NCBI GenBank assembly: GCA_963815285.1
Contig: CAWFGB010000012.1
Coordinates: 124,001-188,000, forward strand
Direction: 5' to 3'
DNA: 64,000 bases
Source: JACCSI01 sp963815285
GTDB lineage: Bacteria; Acidobacteriota; Vicinamibacteria; Vicinamibacterales; UBA2999
The notes below the pieces were generated by a model that was given only the letters and a program-made list of their open reading frames with translations, was not told where the DNA came from and made no database searches. Each line of letters starts with the position of its first letter. The first letter of the stretch is position 1. This document shows, piece by piece, positions 8,702-16,952 of this stretch. Made by a program: the position numbers and the translations under genes.

Positions 8702-10744
8702 TCAAGGCGCTACACGATAAATCGTCACGTCCTTGTTCCCGAACGCTTGGGGGAACCACTCCGGGCTGTCCGCGATCGTCTGAATCGCGGGCGCGTAGTG
8801 CCGGCGCTCGACATCACCAATCCAGAGATAGTCAATCTCGAGCGCCCGAGCCATCTTGTGCGCGTCGCGCGCCGAGAGCGCTCCAAAAATGCCCAGACGC
8901 ACCGTTTCGCTGGCTTCCTGAAACTTTCTGAATGGGATCATGGCCCCCGGCAATCCCGCCGCCATACGGCGTTCGCCCAGCGCGGGGATATATGCCCAAT
9001 ACGTGGCGCCGCGCGCCACAGGCTCGACCTGGACGACCGCGTCGATCGCCGTCTCGCCTTTCACCCACTCCAGCGCTTCACGCTCGCCGGGCGTGATGAT
9101 CAACGTCCACGGGAAGTTCGGTCCAGCGTCCCGATTCCAGATGTCCTGCGCGTTGAAGACATCGATCGCCACGGTCGGCGTCGCCGGCACACATGCCAGC
9201 AGAATGACTCCCACCACCGGCAGGCGCGCCGGGGTCCAGCGCCACGCCGCGGTCAACGCTGCGGCGCCGGCCACGGCGAAGGCGATGAGGAGCTGGTGGC
9301 CCGAGCGCCACCCCACCCAGACGCCCTCCATATCGGGGACGTCGACGAAGAAGTAAAACGCGAACGCGGTCACGACAATGGCCCCCGCCGCGGCGCCCTC
9401 GCGGCGGAGCCAGCCAAGACGCAGCATTCCGAGCCCCCCGGCGAATAATAGAGGTCCGAAGCTCAGAAAGAGCATCAAGGGCCAGCGCTGCACTGCCACC
9501 GGGTTGAGTCCGACCCGGATCAAGTTGACAGCCGCGGGGTCGGTATACCCGAGCACGCGGGTCATCAGCGCGCCGACGATCGCAGGTCCGCCGCCGAGCA
9601 CCGCACAAGTAATCAGCGCCCGCCAGGAGGCCCGCCGCTCGATCAGGCGACACGCGTACAGCACTCCCATCGCCACACTGAGCATGACGGCCGTAAATGT
9701 GCTGAACAGAAATGCCAGCGCGAGCAGAATGCCGGCACACAGGGCGACGGTGATCTCGGTCACGTCGTCGGCCAGCGCGACGAGCCACAGCGCCGTCAGG
9801 CCCATCACATAGCCGGTGAGGTGATGCGGCTGGTACAGCAGCAGTCGCTGCAGGCCGTCAACAGGCATGCCCTGATAAAACCAGCGCGTCACCGCGTCAA
9901 TGTTGTAGTCCTTGAGCAGTTCCCACGGCATGCCGGCCTGACCGAGAATCCAGATCCGGTTCGCACCCTCGTAGCTGTTGGCGCAGAACCCGACGACGAC
10001 CGCGAGCGCTGCAAAGGCCGGGCTTGACCCCGCCAACCGCGCTAACCCGTAGAGCAACGCGACGAAGGCCAGCCCAAACGCCAGCCCGTCGATGAGGATC
10101 ACCGATTCCGCGCTGACACCCCAGGCGCGGACGTTGTGATAGAGCGTGCCGGACAGGAAGTGGGCCATCCAGTAGTAGTTCAGTGTTGAACCGCTATGCA
10201 GAAAGGGATTGAGGGGGGGGACCTCGCCTTTCTCCAACTCGGTCGTCACGGTCATCGCCCAGATGAAGTCCGCGGTGAAGTACGCGCGGTAGGCTTCGCC
10301 CTCGGCGACCGTGTCGCGCACGTGTGCGTATGGCGCCCAGGTGATGAGTGGCACCACTGCGAGCGCGATCACCACCGCCATGAGATCGCGGCGATCGAAC
10401 GACGGCCACCGTAGCCGCACGCCGCCGAAGTGCCGCAGGACCGCCGCCACCGCCCAGGTCAGCAGAGGCCCGAGCATCACGGTGAACCAGTTCTGGACGC
10501 CAGCCGCCCAGAACAGGAACATTCCGATGACGCTGACGCCGAATCCAACCGAGGGTCCCAACAGGTAGGCGGCCGCCGGCGGCACCTCGCCCATGGCACG
10601 GACGAGCGCAATTCCCGGAAGGGCGACCCATAGAACGGCGGCGACGAGGACAACAGCCGCCGGGTGTGGCGCGATGACAAAGACTTCTGCCATTACTACC
10701 GCCGAGAGCAGGACGAGCAGCCCACGCGGCCACACCAAGCGCAC
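8702..10744 (-). CDS. Large polytopic membrane protein, GT-C/DUF2298-like
   Basis: A 680-aa protein with about a dozen or more hydrophobic helices and a C-terminal soluble tail of about 160 residues. An acidic, aromatic loop after the first helices (SGSTLNYYWMAHFLSG near 175-190) resembles the luminal motif of DUF2298 proteins and other lipid-phosphate-sugar-dependent GT-C enzymes. The C-terminal part (ALEWVKGETAIDAVVQ, DYLWIGDVERRHY) is the kind of exterior domain often found after GT39-like cores. The start is GTG at 10744. It stands alone, convergent with prfC. A glycosyltransferase role is inference from topology. Confidence 0.7.
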   Translation of the reverse strand: MRLVWPRGLLVLLSAVVMAEVFVIAPHPAAVVLVAAVLWVALPGIALVRAMGEVPPAAAYLLGPSVGFGVSVIGMFLFWAAGVQNWFTVMLGPLLTWAVAAVLRHFGGVRLRWPSFDRRDLMAVVIALAVVPLITWAPYAHVRDTVAEGEAYRAYFTADFIWAMTVTTELEKGEVPPLNPFLHSGSTLNYYWMAHFLSGTLYHNVRAWGVSAESVILIDGLAFGLAFVALLYGLARLAGSSPAFAALAVVVGFCANSYEGANRIWILGQAGMPWELLKDYNIDAVTRWFYQGMPVDGLQRLLLYQPHHLTGYVMGLTALWLVALADDVTEITVALCAGILLALAFLFSTFTAVMLSVAMGVLYACRLIERRASWRALITCAVLGGGPAIVGALMTRVLGYTDPAAVNLIRVGLNPVAVQRWPLMLFLSFGPLLFAGGLGMLRLGWLRREGAAAGAIVVTAFAFYFFVDVPDMEGVWVGWRSGHQLLIAFAVAGAAALTAAWRWTPARLPVVGVILLACVPATPTVAIDVFNAQDIWNRDAGPNFPWTLIITPGEREALEWVKGETAIDAVVQVEPVARGATYWAYIPALGERRMAAGLPGAMIPFRKFQEASETVRLGIFGALSARDAHKMARALEIDYLWIGDVERRHYAPAIQTIADSPEWFPQAFGNKDVTIYRVAP

Positions 10745-11090
10745 GGCAAATTTTACTACGGCAGGTGCGGGCTGACGCGGTGCGGCAAAGGCGCGGTCAC
10801 CGACTCACACGGCGCGCGGAACCGGCGCGCCACACTCACCTCTAGCCGGCAATGACGGAGTCAAACTGTGCCAGCCTAGTGAATGTGGCGACGATGTCCT
10901 CGATGGAGCCCAGCTTGCGATCAGCTTGCAGAGGTGCGCCGATAAGAACGCCTTCACAGCAATCGCAATCATGACGGCGGAGGTGGCCTTTTGTCGTAAT
11001 AATTGGCACGCGCTTCTCATTTCATGACTAATAATGGACCTGTTAGGGGTATATTCCATAACAAATCGTGCGCGCAATGACAGGAGCCGC
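10745..11090. other. Intergenic region between divergent genes
   Basis: A 346-nt gap without a convincing gene on either strand. The right end is AT-richer (10990-11060), with AATAAT at 11030 and TATATT at 11050 as possible -10 elements for the rightward radical SAM gene. TTGGCA at 11003 is a -35-like hexamer but sits 21 nt from AATAAT, too far for a standard promoter. A short AGGAG lies 4 nt before the ATG at 11091. Nothing else stands out. Confidence 0.5.
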
Positions 11091-12623
11091 ATGAAAGTTC
11101 TTTTCGTCCAGAACAACGGCATCCAGGAATCAATCGGGGTTGCCAACCTCTCCGGCATCCTGAAGGCGAACGGTCATCACACCGATTTGCTGCTCGTGTC
11201 GCACACGCCCGATCTCATCGGCGCCATTCGGCAATACGATCCTGGCCTGATTGCGTTCTCCGCCCTGACCGGCGTGCACCATTCGATTCAGCGACTTGCG
11301 GTCTCGATCAAAGAACACATGCACGTCCCGATCATCGTCGGCGGGCCGCATCCGACGTACTCGCCCGAGATGATCGATCAGCCAGGCATCGATATCATCT
11401 GTCGGGGCGAAGGCGAAGATGCGATCCTGGAGCTGGTGGAGGCGATGGAGCACGATCGCGATGTCACCAAAGTTCGCAATCTGTACGTCAAGACTCGCCG
11501 CGGCGTCGTCCACAAGAATCCCATCCGCCCGGCCGTCCCGCTCGACGAACTGCCGTTCCCGGATCGGGAGCTCTACTACAAGTACAAGTTCCTGCGCGAC
11601 ATGCCGATGAAACGGTTCATCGCCAGCATGGGATGCCCCTATCCCTGCACCTTCTGCCATGAGCCGGTCATTCGCAGCATGTACAAACAGGAGACCAAGT
11701 CGGATTATCTGCGGAGAAAGTCGGTGCGCCGCGTCGTCGACGAAATCAAGTACATCGTCGAGCGCTATCCGCTCAGGCACGTCCATTTTTCGGACGACCT
11801 CTTCTTCATTCGCAACAACTACAAATGGCTCGAGGAATTCGCTGAGGTGTACGCCGCCGAAGTCGGAATCCCTTGGAACTGCAACATCCGCTATGACTCG
11901 GTGCGCGAACACGCCGCCGACCTTCTCGAAAAGGCGAAGTGCTACGGCGCGGCCGTCGGCCTCGAGTCCGGCAACCAGGAAATTCGCGAGGTGGTGATTC
12001 GCAAGCAGTCGAAGAACGAACATATCGTCGAGGGAGCGCGGCTGCTGCGCGCAAAGGGCATCAAGGTACTCACGACGAACATGGTCGGACTGCCGGGCGA
12101 AACCGTGGACAACGCCCTCGAAACCGTCGAATTAAACATGGTGCTCAAATCGAACTACGTGCGCGCCAACACGTTTCTGCTGTTTCCCGGGCTGCCCCTG
12201 GTTGAATACGCCAAGAAGAATGGCTATCTGGCCAAGGATTTCGACATCGAGAAGCACGTCGCCGAGGCAACCGAAATCACCATCGACACACCGTATGCGC
12301 GCGAGTTCAGCAACATTGCCGCGCTGTTTTGGTTGCTGGTCAAGTTTCCCCCGAGCTGGATTCCGTTCTTCAAGAAGGTGGTGACGCTCCCAGACAACGT
12401 GGTGTTCCGGATGATCGGATCGTTCAACATGGTCCAGGAGCTGCTGTTCTACCGCGTGCGACCGATCCCGGCGCTGCGCTATTTCCGCAACACCGTGATG
12501 ATGACCCACAAGTCGCAATTGAGTATGACCATGCGCATGTGGCCGTCGCTCTTCAAGAGGAAGGCAGACGCGCCCGCGGTGCCCCCCAAACAGGTCTTCG
12601 AGGCCAGTCGCGGGTATTTCTAA
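11091..12623 (+). CDS. B12-binding-domain radical SAM protein
   Basis: A 510-aa class B-type radical SAM enzyme. Residues 1-130 form a cobalamin-binding-like Rossmann domain (VLFVQNNGIQ, VGGPHPTYSPE, ICRGEGEDA); the DxHxxG motif of base-off B12 proteins is absent, as in many family members. The radical SAM core has the CxxxCxxC motif CPYPCTFC near residue 182 and FSDDLFF, VGLESG and MVGLPGET later on. The start is the ATG at 11091, preceded by AGGAG; the frame is open upstream to 11034 without a ribosome site. Its stop overlaps the ATG of a 36-aa membrane peptide. Such enzymes often act in hopanoid, bacteriochlorophyll or lipid/cofactor tailoring; the substrate here is unknown. Confidence 0.88.
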   Translation: MKVLFVQNNGIQESIGVANLSGILKANGHHTDLLLVSHTPDLIGAIRQYDPGLIAFSALTGVHHSIQRLAVSIKEHMHVPIIVGGPHPTYSPEMIDQPGIDIICRGEGEDAILELVEAMEHDRDVTKVRNLYVKTRRGVVHKNPIRPAVPLDELPFPDRELYYKYKFLRDMPMKRFIASMGCPYPCTFCHEPVIRSMYKQETKSDYLRRKSVRRVVDEIKYIVERYPLRHVHFSDDLFFIRNNYKWLEEFAEVYAAEVGIPWNCNIRYDSVREHAADLLEKAKCYGAAVGLESGNQEIREVVIRKQSKNEHIVEGARLLRAKGIKVLTTNMVGLPGETVDNALETVELNMVLKSNYVRANTFLLFPGLPLVEYAKKNGYLAKDFDIEKHVAEATEITIDTPYAREFSNIAALFWLLVKFPPSWIPFFKKVVTLPDNVVFRMIGSFNMVQELLFYRVRPIPALRYFRNTVMMTHKSQLSMTMRMWPSLFKRKADAPAVPPKQVFEASRGYF

Positions 12624-12733
12624 TGTTTACCTGGGAAGAAGCGGGTTTGCTGCGACAGATGATCCTCATCGTCGTATGGGGGCTGGTGGCGGTATTCCTG
12701 GCCGGGCTTTTCTGGTTCGTCGCCGGCCGCTGA
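12623..12733 (+). CDS. 36-aa single-helix membrane peptide coupled to the radical SAM gene
   Basis: ATG at 12623 overlaps the TAA of the radical SAM gene as TAATG, an arrangement typical of translational coupling. The product has an N-terminal polar/aromatic segment (MFTWEEAGLLRQM), one 20-residue hydrophobic helix (ILIVVWGLVAVFLAGLFWFV) and a short Ala-Gly-Arg tail, giving a single inner-membrane span. No known family is recognisable at this length. It could tether or regulate the radical SAM enzyme. Coupling and composition support reality; no homologue can be checked here. Confidence 0.6.
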   Translation: MFTWEEAGLLRQMILIVVWGLVAVFLAGLFWFVAGR

Positions 12734-12768
12734 GTAGTCCACATTTCACCTGCTAAGCTTTAGGCTCC

Positions 12769-13416
12769 ATGTCACCCGGACCACTTCTCGTGCTCTGCCT
12801 CCTCGGCGCCGCGTTGTTCATCCACGCCGATCTCGCTCTGGCCACGGCGGCCTCTCACGAGCTGGCGATTGTCGTCGGATCTGCAGACGCGGTCTCGACG
12901 GCCTTCCGCCGCCGTCGTGGCCGGCCGCGTAAGTTTGCCGCGCCGTCGCGTGCCGTCACCCTCACGTTGCCAGAATCGGTGATCGCCGCCCTCTCGCGCA
13001 TCCATGATGATTTGGGCCGGGCCATCGTGGGATTGATCCAACAGCAGGCACCGTCACAGAGCTCGGCCCCGGCCGAGCTCCTCGTGTTCGAAGGACGCGC
13101 GGTCATCAGCATCCGGACGACGCCGTCGCTGGAGCGTCGCGCCGGTCTGCATCTCGTACCACTGCCCAATGGCCGCGCGTTGATTTCGTTCGACACGCCC
13201 AAAACGCTGGCCGAGGTCGAGCTGACCCTCGCCGACGCCCTGGAAGATCCGACGTTGACACGTGAGGATCGTGCGGTCTTCGAAGGAATCCTCGCCATTC
13301 TCAAGGACGCGCGCCGCTCCAAGCGCGTGTCCCTGGTGCGACAGCACATTATCGTGCTCGAGGATGCGCGCGCCGCTCGAACACAGTGGAAGCTTCGTGC
13401 CGCGCGAAAGGGGTAG
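12769..13416 (+). CDS. Hypothetical protein with AT-hook-like and ribbon-helix-helix-like segments
   Basis: A 215-aa product from ATG 12769. Residues 1-25 are hydrophobic and would look like a signal peptide, but residues 47-55 (RRRRGRPRK) form an AT-hook-like core followed by SRAVTLTLPESVIAALSRI, which has the strand-helix pattern of ribbon-helix-helix DNA-binding proteins. The rest is mixed alpha/beta, ending in a basic helix. A secretion signal and a DNA-binding motif in one protein are contradictory, so the true start may be internal at a non-ATG codon around 12870-12900. A regulatory DNA-binding role is inference. Confidence 0.6.
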   Translation: MSPGPLLVLCLLGAALFIHADLALATAASHELAIVVGSADAVSTAFRRRRGRPRKFAAPSRAVTLTLPESVIAALSRIHDDLGRAIVGLIQQQAPSQSSAPAELLVFEGRAVISIRTTPSLERRAGLHLVPLPNGRALISFDTPKTLAEVELTLADALEDPTLTREDRAVFEGILAILKDARRSKRVSLVRQHIIVLEDARAARTQWKLRAARKG

Positions 13417-13449
13417 CAAGGCGTAATTGACCAGCCAGCCGTGCCGAGC

Positions 13450-14370
13450 TTATCGGATCACCGGACGCCAGCGCGGGACGCGGTCGTTGCCGGGACCGCT
13501 GGTAAGCCGGGTGAACTTGCCCGGCTGCTGGAGATCCAGGAGCGCAAGGTCCCAGTCCTCGCCCTGATGATGTTCCGGGCTGACTGAAAACACCACATAG
13601 CGGCCATCGGGCGAGTAGTCGGGGTAATAGCTCCAGAGCCGCGGATCCTTGTGAATCACACGCGGCCCCTCCTCCCGCACTGCCTCGAGATGGGACGATT
13701 CCTTCTCCCGTAGCCGCACGAATGCAATCTCCTGGCTGTCGGGGCCAAACGAGGGCCGACACGCGCCCGCGCCGGTGGTGATCTGCCGTGTGGCACCGGT
13801 GGTGAGATCAAGCAGGAACAGTTGGAAGGTGGCCATCTGCACCGCATAGGACAGATAACGTCCGTCCGGGGAAGCTGCGGCCATCATGGCTTTATGGGGA
13901 CCGCGCGTAATCTGTTCGACGCGCTTGTCGTCGAGCCGGACGCGGTAGATTTGGTTGTGCCCGTCGCGTTCGCCGGTGAAAAGGATGCTTTTGTCGTCGT
14001 GAGCCCACGCCGGGCCCATCTCTGGGGCTGGATGATCAGTCAGGCGGATCAGGTTAGAGCCGTCAGCGTCCATGACCCAGATGTCCAGGTTGCGATCGCC
14101 GCCACGCGTGGAGCCAAACGCAATGCGCTTGCCATCGCGTGACCACACCGGTTCTTCGTCCCGCCAGTCACCAGGGGCTCCCAGTCGCCGCTCGGCGCCG
14201 CTGGCCACGTCCCTCAGAAATATCCGCGTGGGCCCTTCACGGTCTGACTGATACAAAATCTCGCCCCGGGGCGTTTGACCGGATGTGGCCTGCGTGGGCG
14301 TGAGCCCCGCAATATCCAGCGAGACGTGCGTCGCGACTGCCAGCGCGACAATTGAAGCGATGCGCATCAT
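13450..14370 (-). CDS. TolB-like beta-propeller (PD40 repeat) secreted protein
   Basis: About 306 aa with an N-terminal signal peptide (MMRIASIVALAVATHVSLDIAG) and repeated WD40-like PD40 blades. Each blade carries the D-G-x-x-I or DGRY signature, for example SRDGKRIAFGSTRGG, DGSNLIRLTDHPAP, DDKSILFTG and SPDGRYLSYA. This architecture is that of TolB/DPP-IV-like propellers that act in the periplasm as protein-interaction scaffolds. The start is ATG 14370; a TTG one codon upstream is possible. It lies 38 nt from the stop of the minus-strand methyltransferase and could follow it in one transcript. Confidence 0.85.
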   Translation of the reverse strand: MMRIASIVALAVATHVSLDIAGLTPTQATSGQTPRGEILYQSDREGPTRIFLRDVASGAERRLGAPGDWRDEEPVWSRDGKRIAFGSTRGGDRNLDIWVMDADGSNLIRLTDHPAPEMGPAWAHDDKSILFTGERDGHNQIYRVRLDDKRVEQITRGPHKAMMAAASPDGRYLSYAVQMATFQLFLLDLTTGATRQITTGAGACRPSFGPDSQEIAFVRLREKESSHLEAVREEGPRVIHKDPRLWSYYPDYSPDGRYVVFSVSPEHHQGEDWDLALLDLQQPGKFTRLTSGPGNDRVPRWRPVIR

Positions 14371-14407
14371 CAAGTATGGCAGGTGGCGCTGCTGAGTCGG
14401 GGAAGCC

Positions 14408-15172
14408 TCACCTAACCTTTTCGCAGAACGCCATCAGGTGCCATCCAAGCGGCCTCACCCACGCGCGGGGGAGCGCATTGAAGGTCCCCACGAACATCGT
14501 GTTGAACGCTACGCCCTTCCACCCCTTGTGCAGCCGGGACTTGACCGGGAAGCGTTCGGGGACGATCCGGACCTCTCCAAACGGCGCCAGCAGGTGTCGA
14601 AACTCGGCGATTGAGTACTTCTTCAACACCGGCGCATCCTCGTGTTCGAGCTGCACCTTCATCAGCTTCGACAGCGCGTTCAGCCACGACACCCGGTTGT
14701 AGACCATGAAAATCGCCTGGCCGCCGGGCTTGAGCACGCGGTGACATTCGCTGATCAACCGCGGCGCATCCGCCGTGTATTGCACGACGCCGTGACCGTA
14801 GACGACGTCGAACGAGGCAGTGTCAAACGGCAGCGCCTCGCCGTTGGCCACGCGCAGATCCACCGCGCTCACGCCGTGGAGTGTGAAGTTGCGCTGGGCG
14901 AGCTCGATGGCCGTGCTCGACAGGTCCACGCCGGTCACCACCGCCCCGCCCTGCGCAAAGCGCACCAGATCGGTGCCGATGCCGCAGCCGACCTCCAGCA
15001 GCGTCCGCCCGCGATAGGCGGAGAAGTCGACGAGTCGCGGCAGGTAATGCAGCTTGTCGAACCGGTAATCTTCGAGATCGTCGAAAAACTCCCGGGTCCC
15101 GACCGGGTGCTCGGTCATCTCGAGATCGTGAATCCGTTCGTTCCAGTAGCGTTGTATCGCGTCGATCGTCAC
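14408..15172 (-). CDS. Class I SAM-dependent methyltransferase
   Basis: About 254 aa. The SAM loop LLEVGCGIGTDLVRFA lies near residue 55, GVDLSSTAIELAQRN follows, and VYGHGVVQYTADAPRLISECHRVLKPGG marks motif post-II/III. The start is set at GTG 15172, with AGGA 5 nt upstream; the frame stays open to 15244, but that stretch is built of the GGCCTGAGGCC-type repeat and has no good start. The family acts on small molecules or lipids; the substrate is unknown. It is divergent from the GlpD-like gene. Confidence 0.85.
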   Translation of the reverse strand: MTIDAIQRYWNERIHDLEMTEHPVGTREFFDDLEDYRFDKLHYLPRLVDFSAYRGRTLLEVGCGIGTDLVRFAQGGAVVTGVDLSSTAIELAQRNFTLHGVSAVDLRVANGEALPFDTASFDVVYGHGVVQYTADAPRLISECHRVLKPGGQAIFMVYNRVSWLNALSKLMKVQLEHEDAPVLKKYSIAEFRHLLAPFGEVRIVPERFPVKSRLHKGWKGVAFNTMFVGTFNALPRAWVRPLGWHLMAFCEKVR

Positions 15173-15206
15173 GTTGTTCCTGCCAGCCGACAAATCATGG
15201 CGGCGC

Positions 15207-15260
15207 CCTGAACACCTGGCGCCTGGGGCCTGAGGCCTGAGCACTGAAGCCTGAGGCCTG
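15207..15260. repeat. GC-rich repeat, family A (GGCCTGAGGCCTG core)
   Basis: A 54-nt run of imperfect CCTGG, GGCCTGAGG and GCCTGAGGCCTG units between divergent genes. The core GGCCTGAGGCC is nearly self-complementary. Related copies are at 35543-35570, 35668-35706, 36101-36143 and 51463-51530, with a looser version at 20701-20755. Confidence 0.7.
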
Positions 15261-15265
15261 TATCG

Positions 15266-15271
15266 TACAAT
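15266..15271 (+). promoter_or_regulatory. Candidate -10 box (TACAAT) for the GlpD-like gene
   Basis: TACAAT, a 5/6 match to the consensus, ends 8 nt before the ATG at 15280, so transcription would begin at or beside the start codon. It directly follows the family A repeat. No clear -35 is present because that position falls in the repeat. Confidence 0.4.
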
Positions 15272-15279
15272 GCGCTTGG

Positions 15280-16911
15280 ATGGTGCGTGACCTCCGCCGC
15301 CTGGCGGATTCTCGCTTTGACCTCATCGTCGTGGGCGCCGGCTTCTACGGCGCCGTGGCCGCGTGGGACGCAACCCTGCGTGGGCTCTCCGTGGCAGTCA
15401 TCGACAAAGGCGACTTCGGCGGCGCTACGTCGTTCAACAACCTCAAGACGTTGCACGGTGGTCTGCGCTCGCTCCAGTCGCTGAATTTTCGCCAAATGCG
15501 TCTGTTCATCCGCGAGCGCCGCGCGCTGGCCCGCGTCGCGCCGCACCTAGTGCGACCACTCCCCTTCGTCGTTCCCACGTTCCACCATCCGGCTCGCTCG
15601 CGCCTGGCAATGCGCGTGGCGCTGATGATGAACGATCTCGTATCGCGCGACCGTCATCAGGGCCTGGACGATCCTGGACTGGAGTTGCCCGCGAGTCGCG
15701 TCATCTCGCGCGAGGAGTGTCTGCGCCTCAACCCGGTGATCGCGCGACAAGGCGTTACCGGCGGCGCGATGTGGCATGACTACCAGATTCACAACACCGA
15801 TCGGATGACGCTGGCGTTCGTGCTGTCCGCGGCCGACCGTGGTGCGGCCGCCAGCAACTACGTCGAGGCGACGACGCTGCTGCGTGAGGGCGCGAGGGTG
15901 TCGGGCGTGAACGTTCGCGACGGACTCTCGACCGAGACCTTCGACATTCGTGGTGACGTGGTCCTCAATGCGACCGGGCCGTGGGCGGCGCATTTCCTCG
16001 ACCAGCTCGGAGAGCGCCGCACCTCGCCGGCTGTCCTGCTCTCGCGTGCCATGAACATCATCACGCGCGAAATTCCAGTGTCACAGGGGTGTGGCGGCCG
16101 CGCTGGCGGACGTTATCTCTTTCTTGCGCCGTGGCGACACGTGACGCTCGTCGGCACGAGCCATGATGTCCACGCCGGCAGCCCCGACGCGCTGACGGTC
16201 ACGCGCGACGACCTCGACGCGTTCCTCGCCGAGATCAGTGAGGCGTTTCCTCACGCCGACCTGACGACGCGGGACGTGCGGCTCGTGCATCGAGGTCTGC
16301 TGCCGATGGTCGCGGGGCGCAACCACGACGTCAGGCTCCTCCGCGAGAGCGCGGTCGTCGATCACTCACGCGACGGCATCGAAGGCCTGGTCTCGATGTT
16401 CGGCGTGCGCTACACGACCGCCCGTGACACCGCGGCCCGCGCGGTGGACGCCGTCTTCAGGCAGCGTGGCACTCGTCAGCCTCCGCCGTCCCGGACGGAC
16501 CACACGCCAGTCCTCGGAGGCGCCATCACCAACAAGAAGGACTTCCTGCGGACAGTGCTGCTGCAAGAACACCGAGGCGTTTCCCCCGACCTGCTCCGCC
16601 GCCTGGCTGTGACCTACGGCACGCAGTACGAGGCGGTACTGCGCCTGCTGCGTGAGGATGCGGCGCTCGCCTCGCCTCTGGGGCAGGACTGCCCGGTCAG
16701 CGGCGCCGAGATCCTTTACGCCGTTCGCCACGAATCAGCCGTGAGGCTGGCCGACGCGCTCATTCGACGCACCGAAGCAGGGTCGGCCGGGCATCCAGGA
16801 ACCGATGCGATCGAACGTGCGGGCGCGCTGGTCAGCGGCGAGCTTGGATGGGACGAGTGGCGGATGCGCAAGGAGATCGCCGACGTCGAGGGGTTTTACC
16901 TGCTGCCGTAG
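15280..16911 (+). CDS. FAD-dependent glycerol-3-phosphate dehydrogenase-like protein
   Basis: A 543-aa flavoprotein of the GlpD/DAO family. It begins with the FAD dinucleotide fold (VVGAGFYGAVAAWDATLRG near residue 15), a conserved KGDFGGATSFNN segment, then KTLHGGLRSLQSLNF, matching the LVHGGLRYL of GlpD. A DAO_C-type alpha-helical C-terminal domain follows from about residue 390. Aerobic GlpD oxidises glycerol-3-phosphate at the inner membrane and feeds quinones. The alignment is clear in the N-terminus but the usual TSSRSTK is replaced by TSFNNLK, so substrate specificity may differ. It stands among surface-glycan genes. Confidence 0.82.
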   Translation: MVRDLRRLADSRFDLIVVGAGFYGAVAAWDATLRGLSVAVIDKGDFGGATSFNNLKTLHGGLRSLQSLNFRQMRLFIRERRALARVAPHLVRPLPFVVPTFHHPARSRLAMRVALMMNDLVSRDRHQGLDDPGLELPASRVISREECLRLNPVIARQGVTGGAMWHDYQIHNTDRMTLAFVLSAADRGAAASNYVEATTLLREGARVSGVNVRDGLSTETFDIRGDVVLNATGPWAAHFLDQLGERRTSPAVLLSRAMNIITREIPVSQGCGGRAGGRYLFLAPWRHVTLVGTSHDVHAGSPDALTVTRDDLDAFLAEISEAFPHADLTTRDVRLVHRGLLPMVAGRNHDVRLLRESAVVDHSRDGIEGLVSMFGVRYTTARDTAARAVDAVFRQRGTRQPPPSRTDHTPVLGGAITNKKDFLRTVLLQEHRGVSPDLLRRLAVTYGTQYEAVLRLLREDAALASPLGQDCPVSGAEILYAVRHESAVRLADALIRRTEAGSAGHPGTDAIERAGALVSGELGWDEWRMRKEIADVEGFYLLP

Positions 16912-16952
16912 AGCCTCAGCTGTCAGCGCCGACGGCCCATCGCCGGAAGCGG

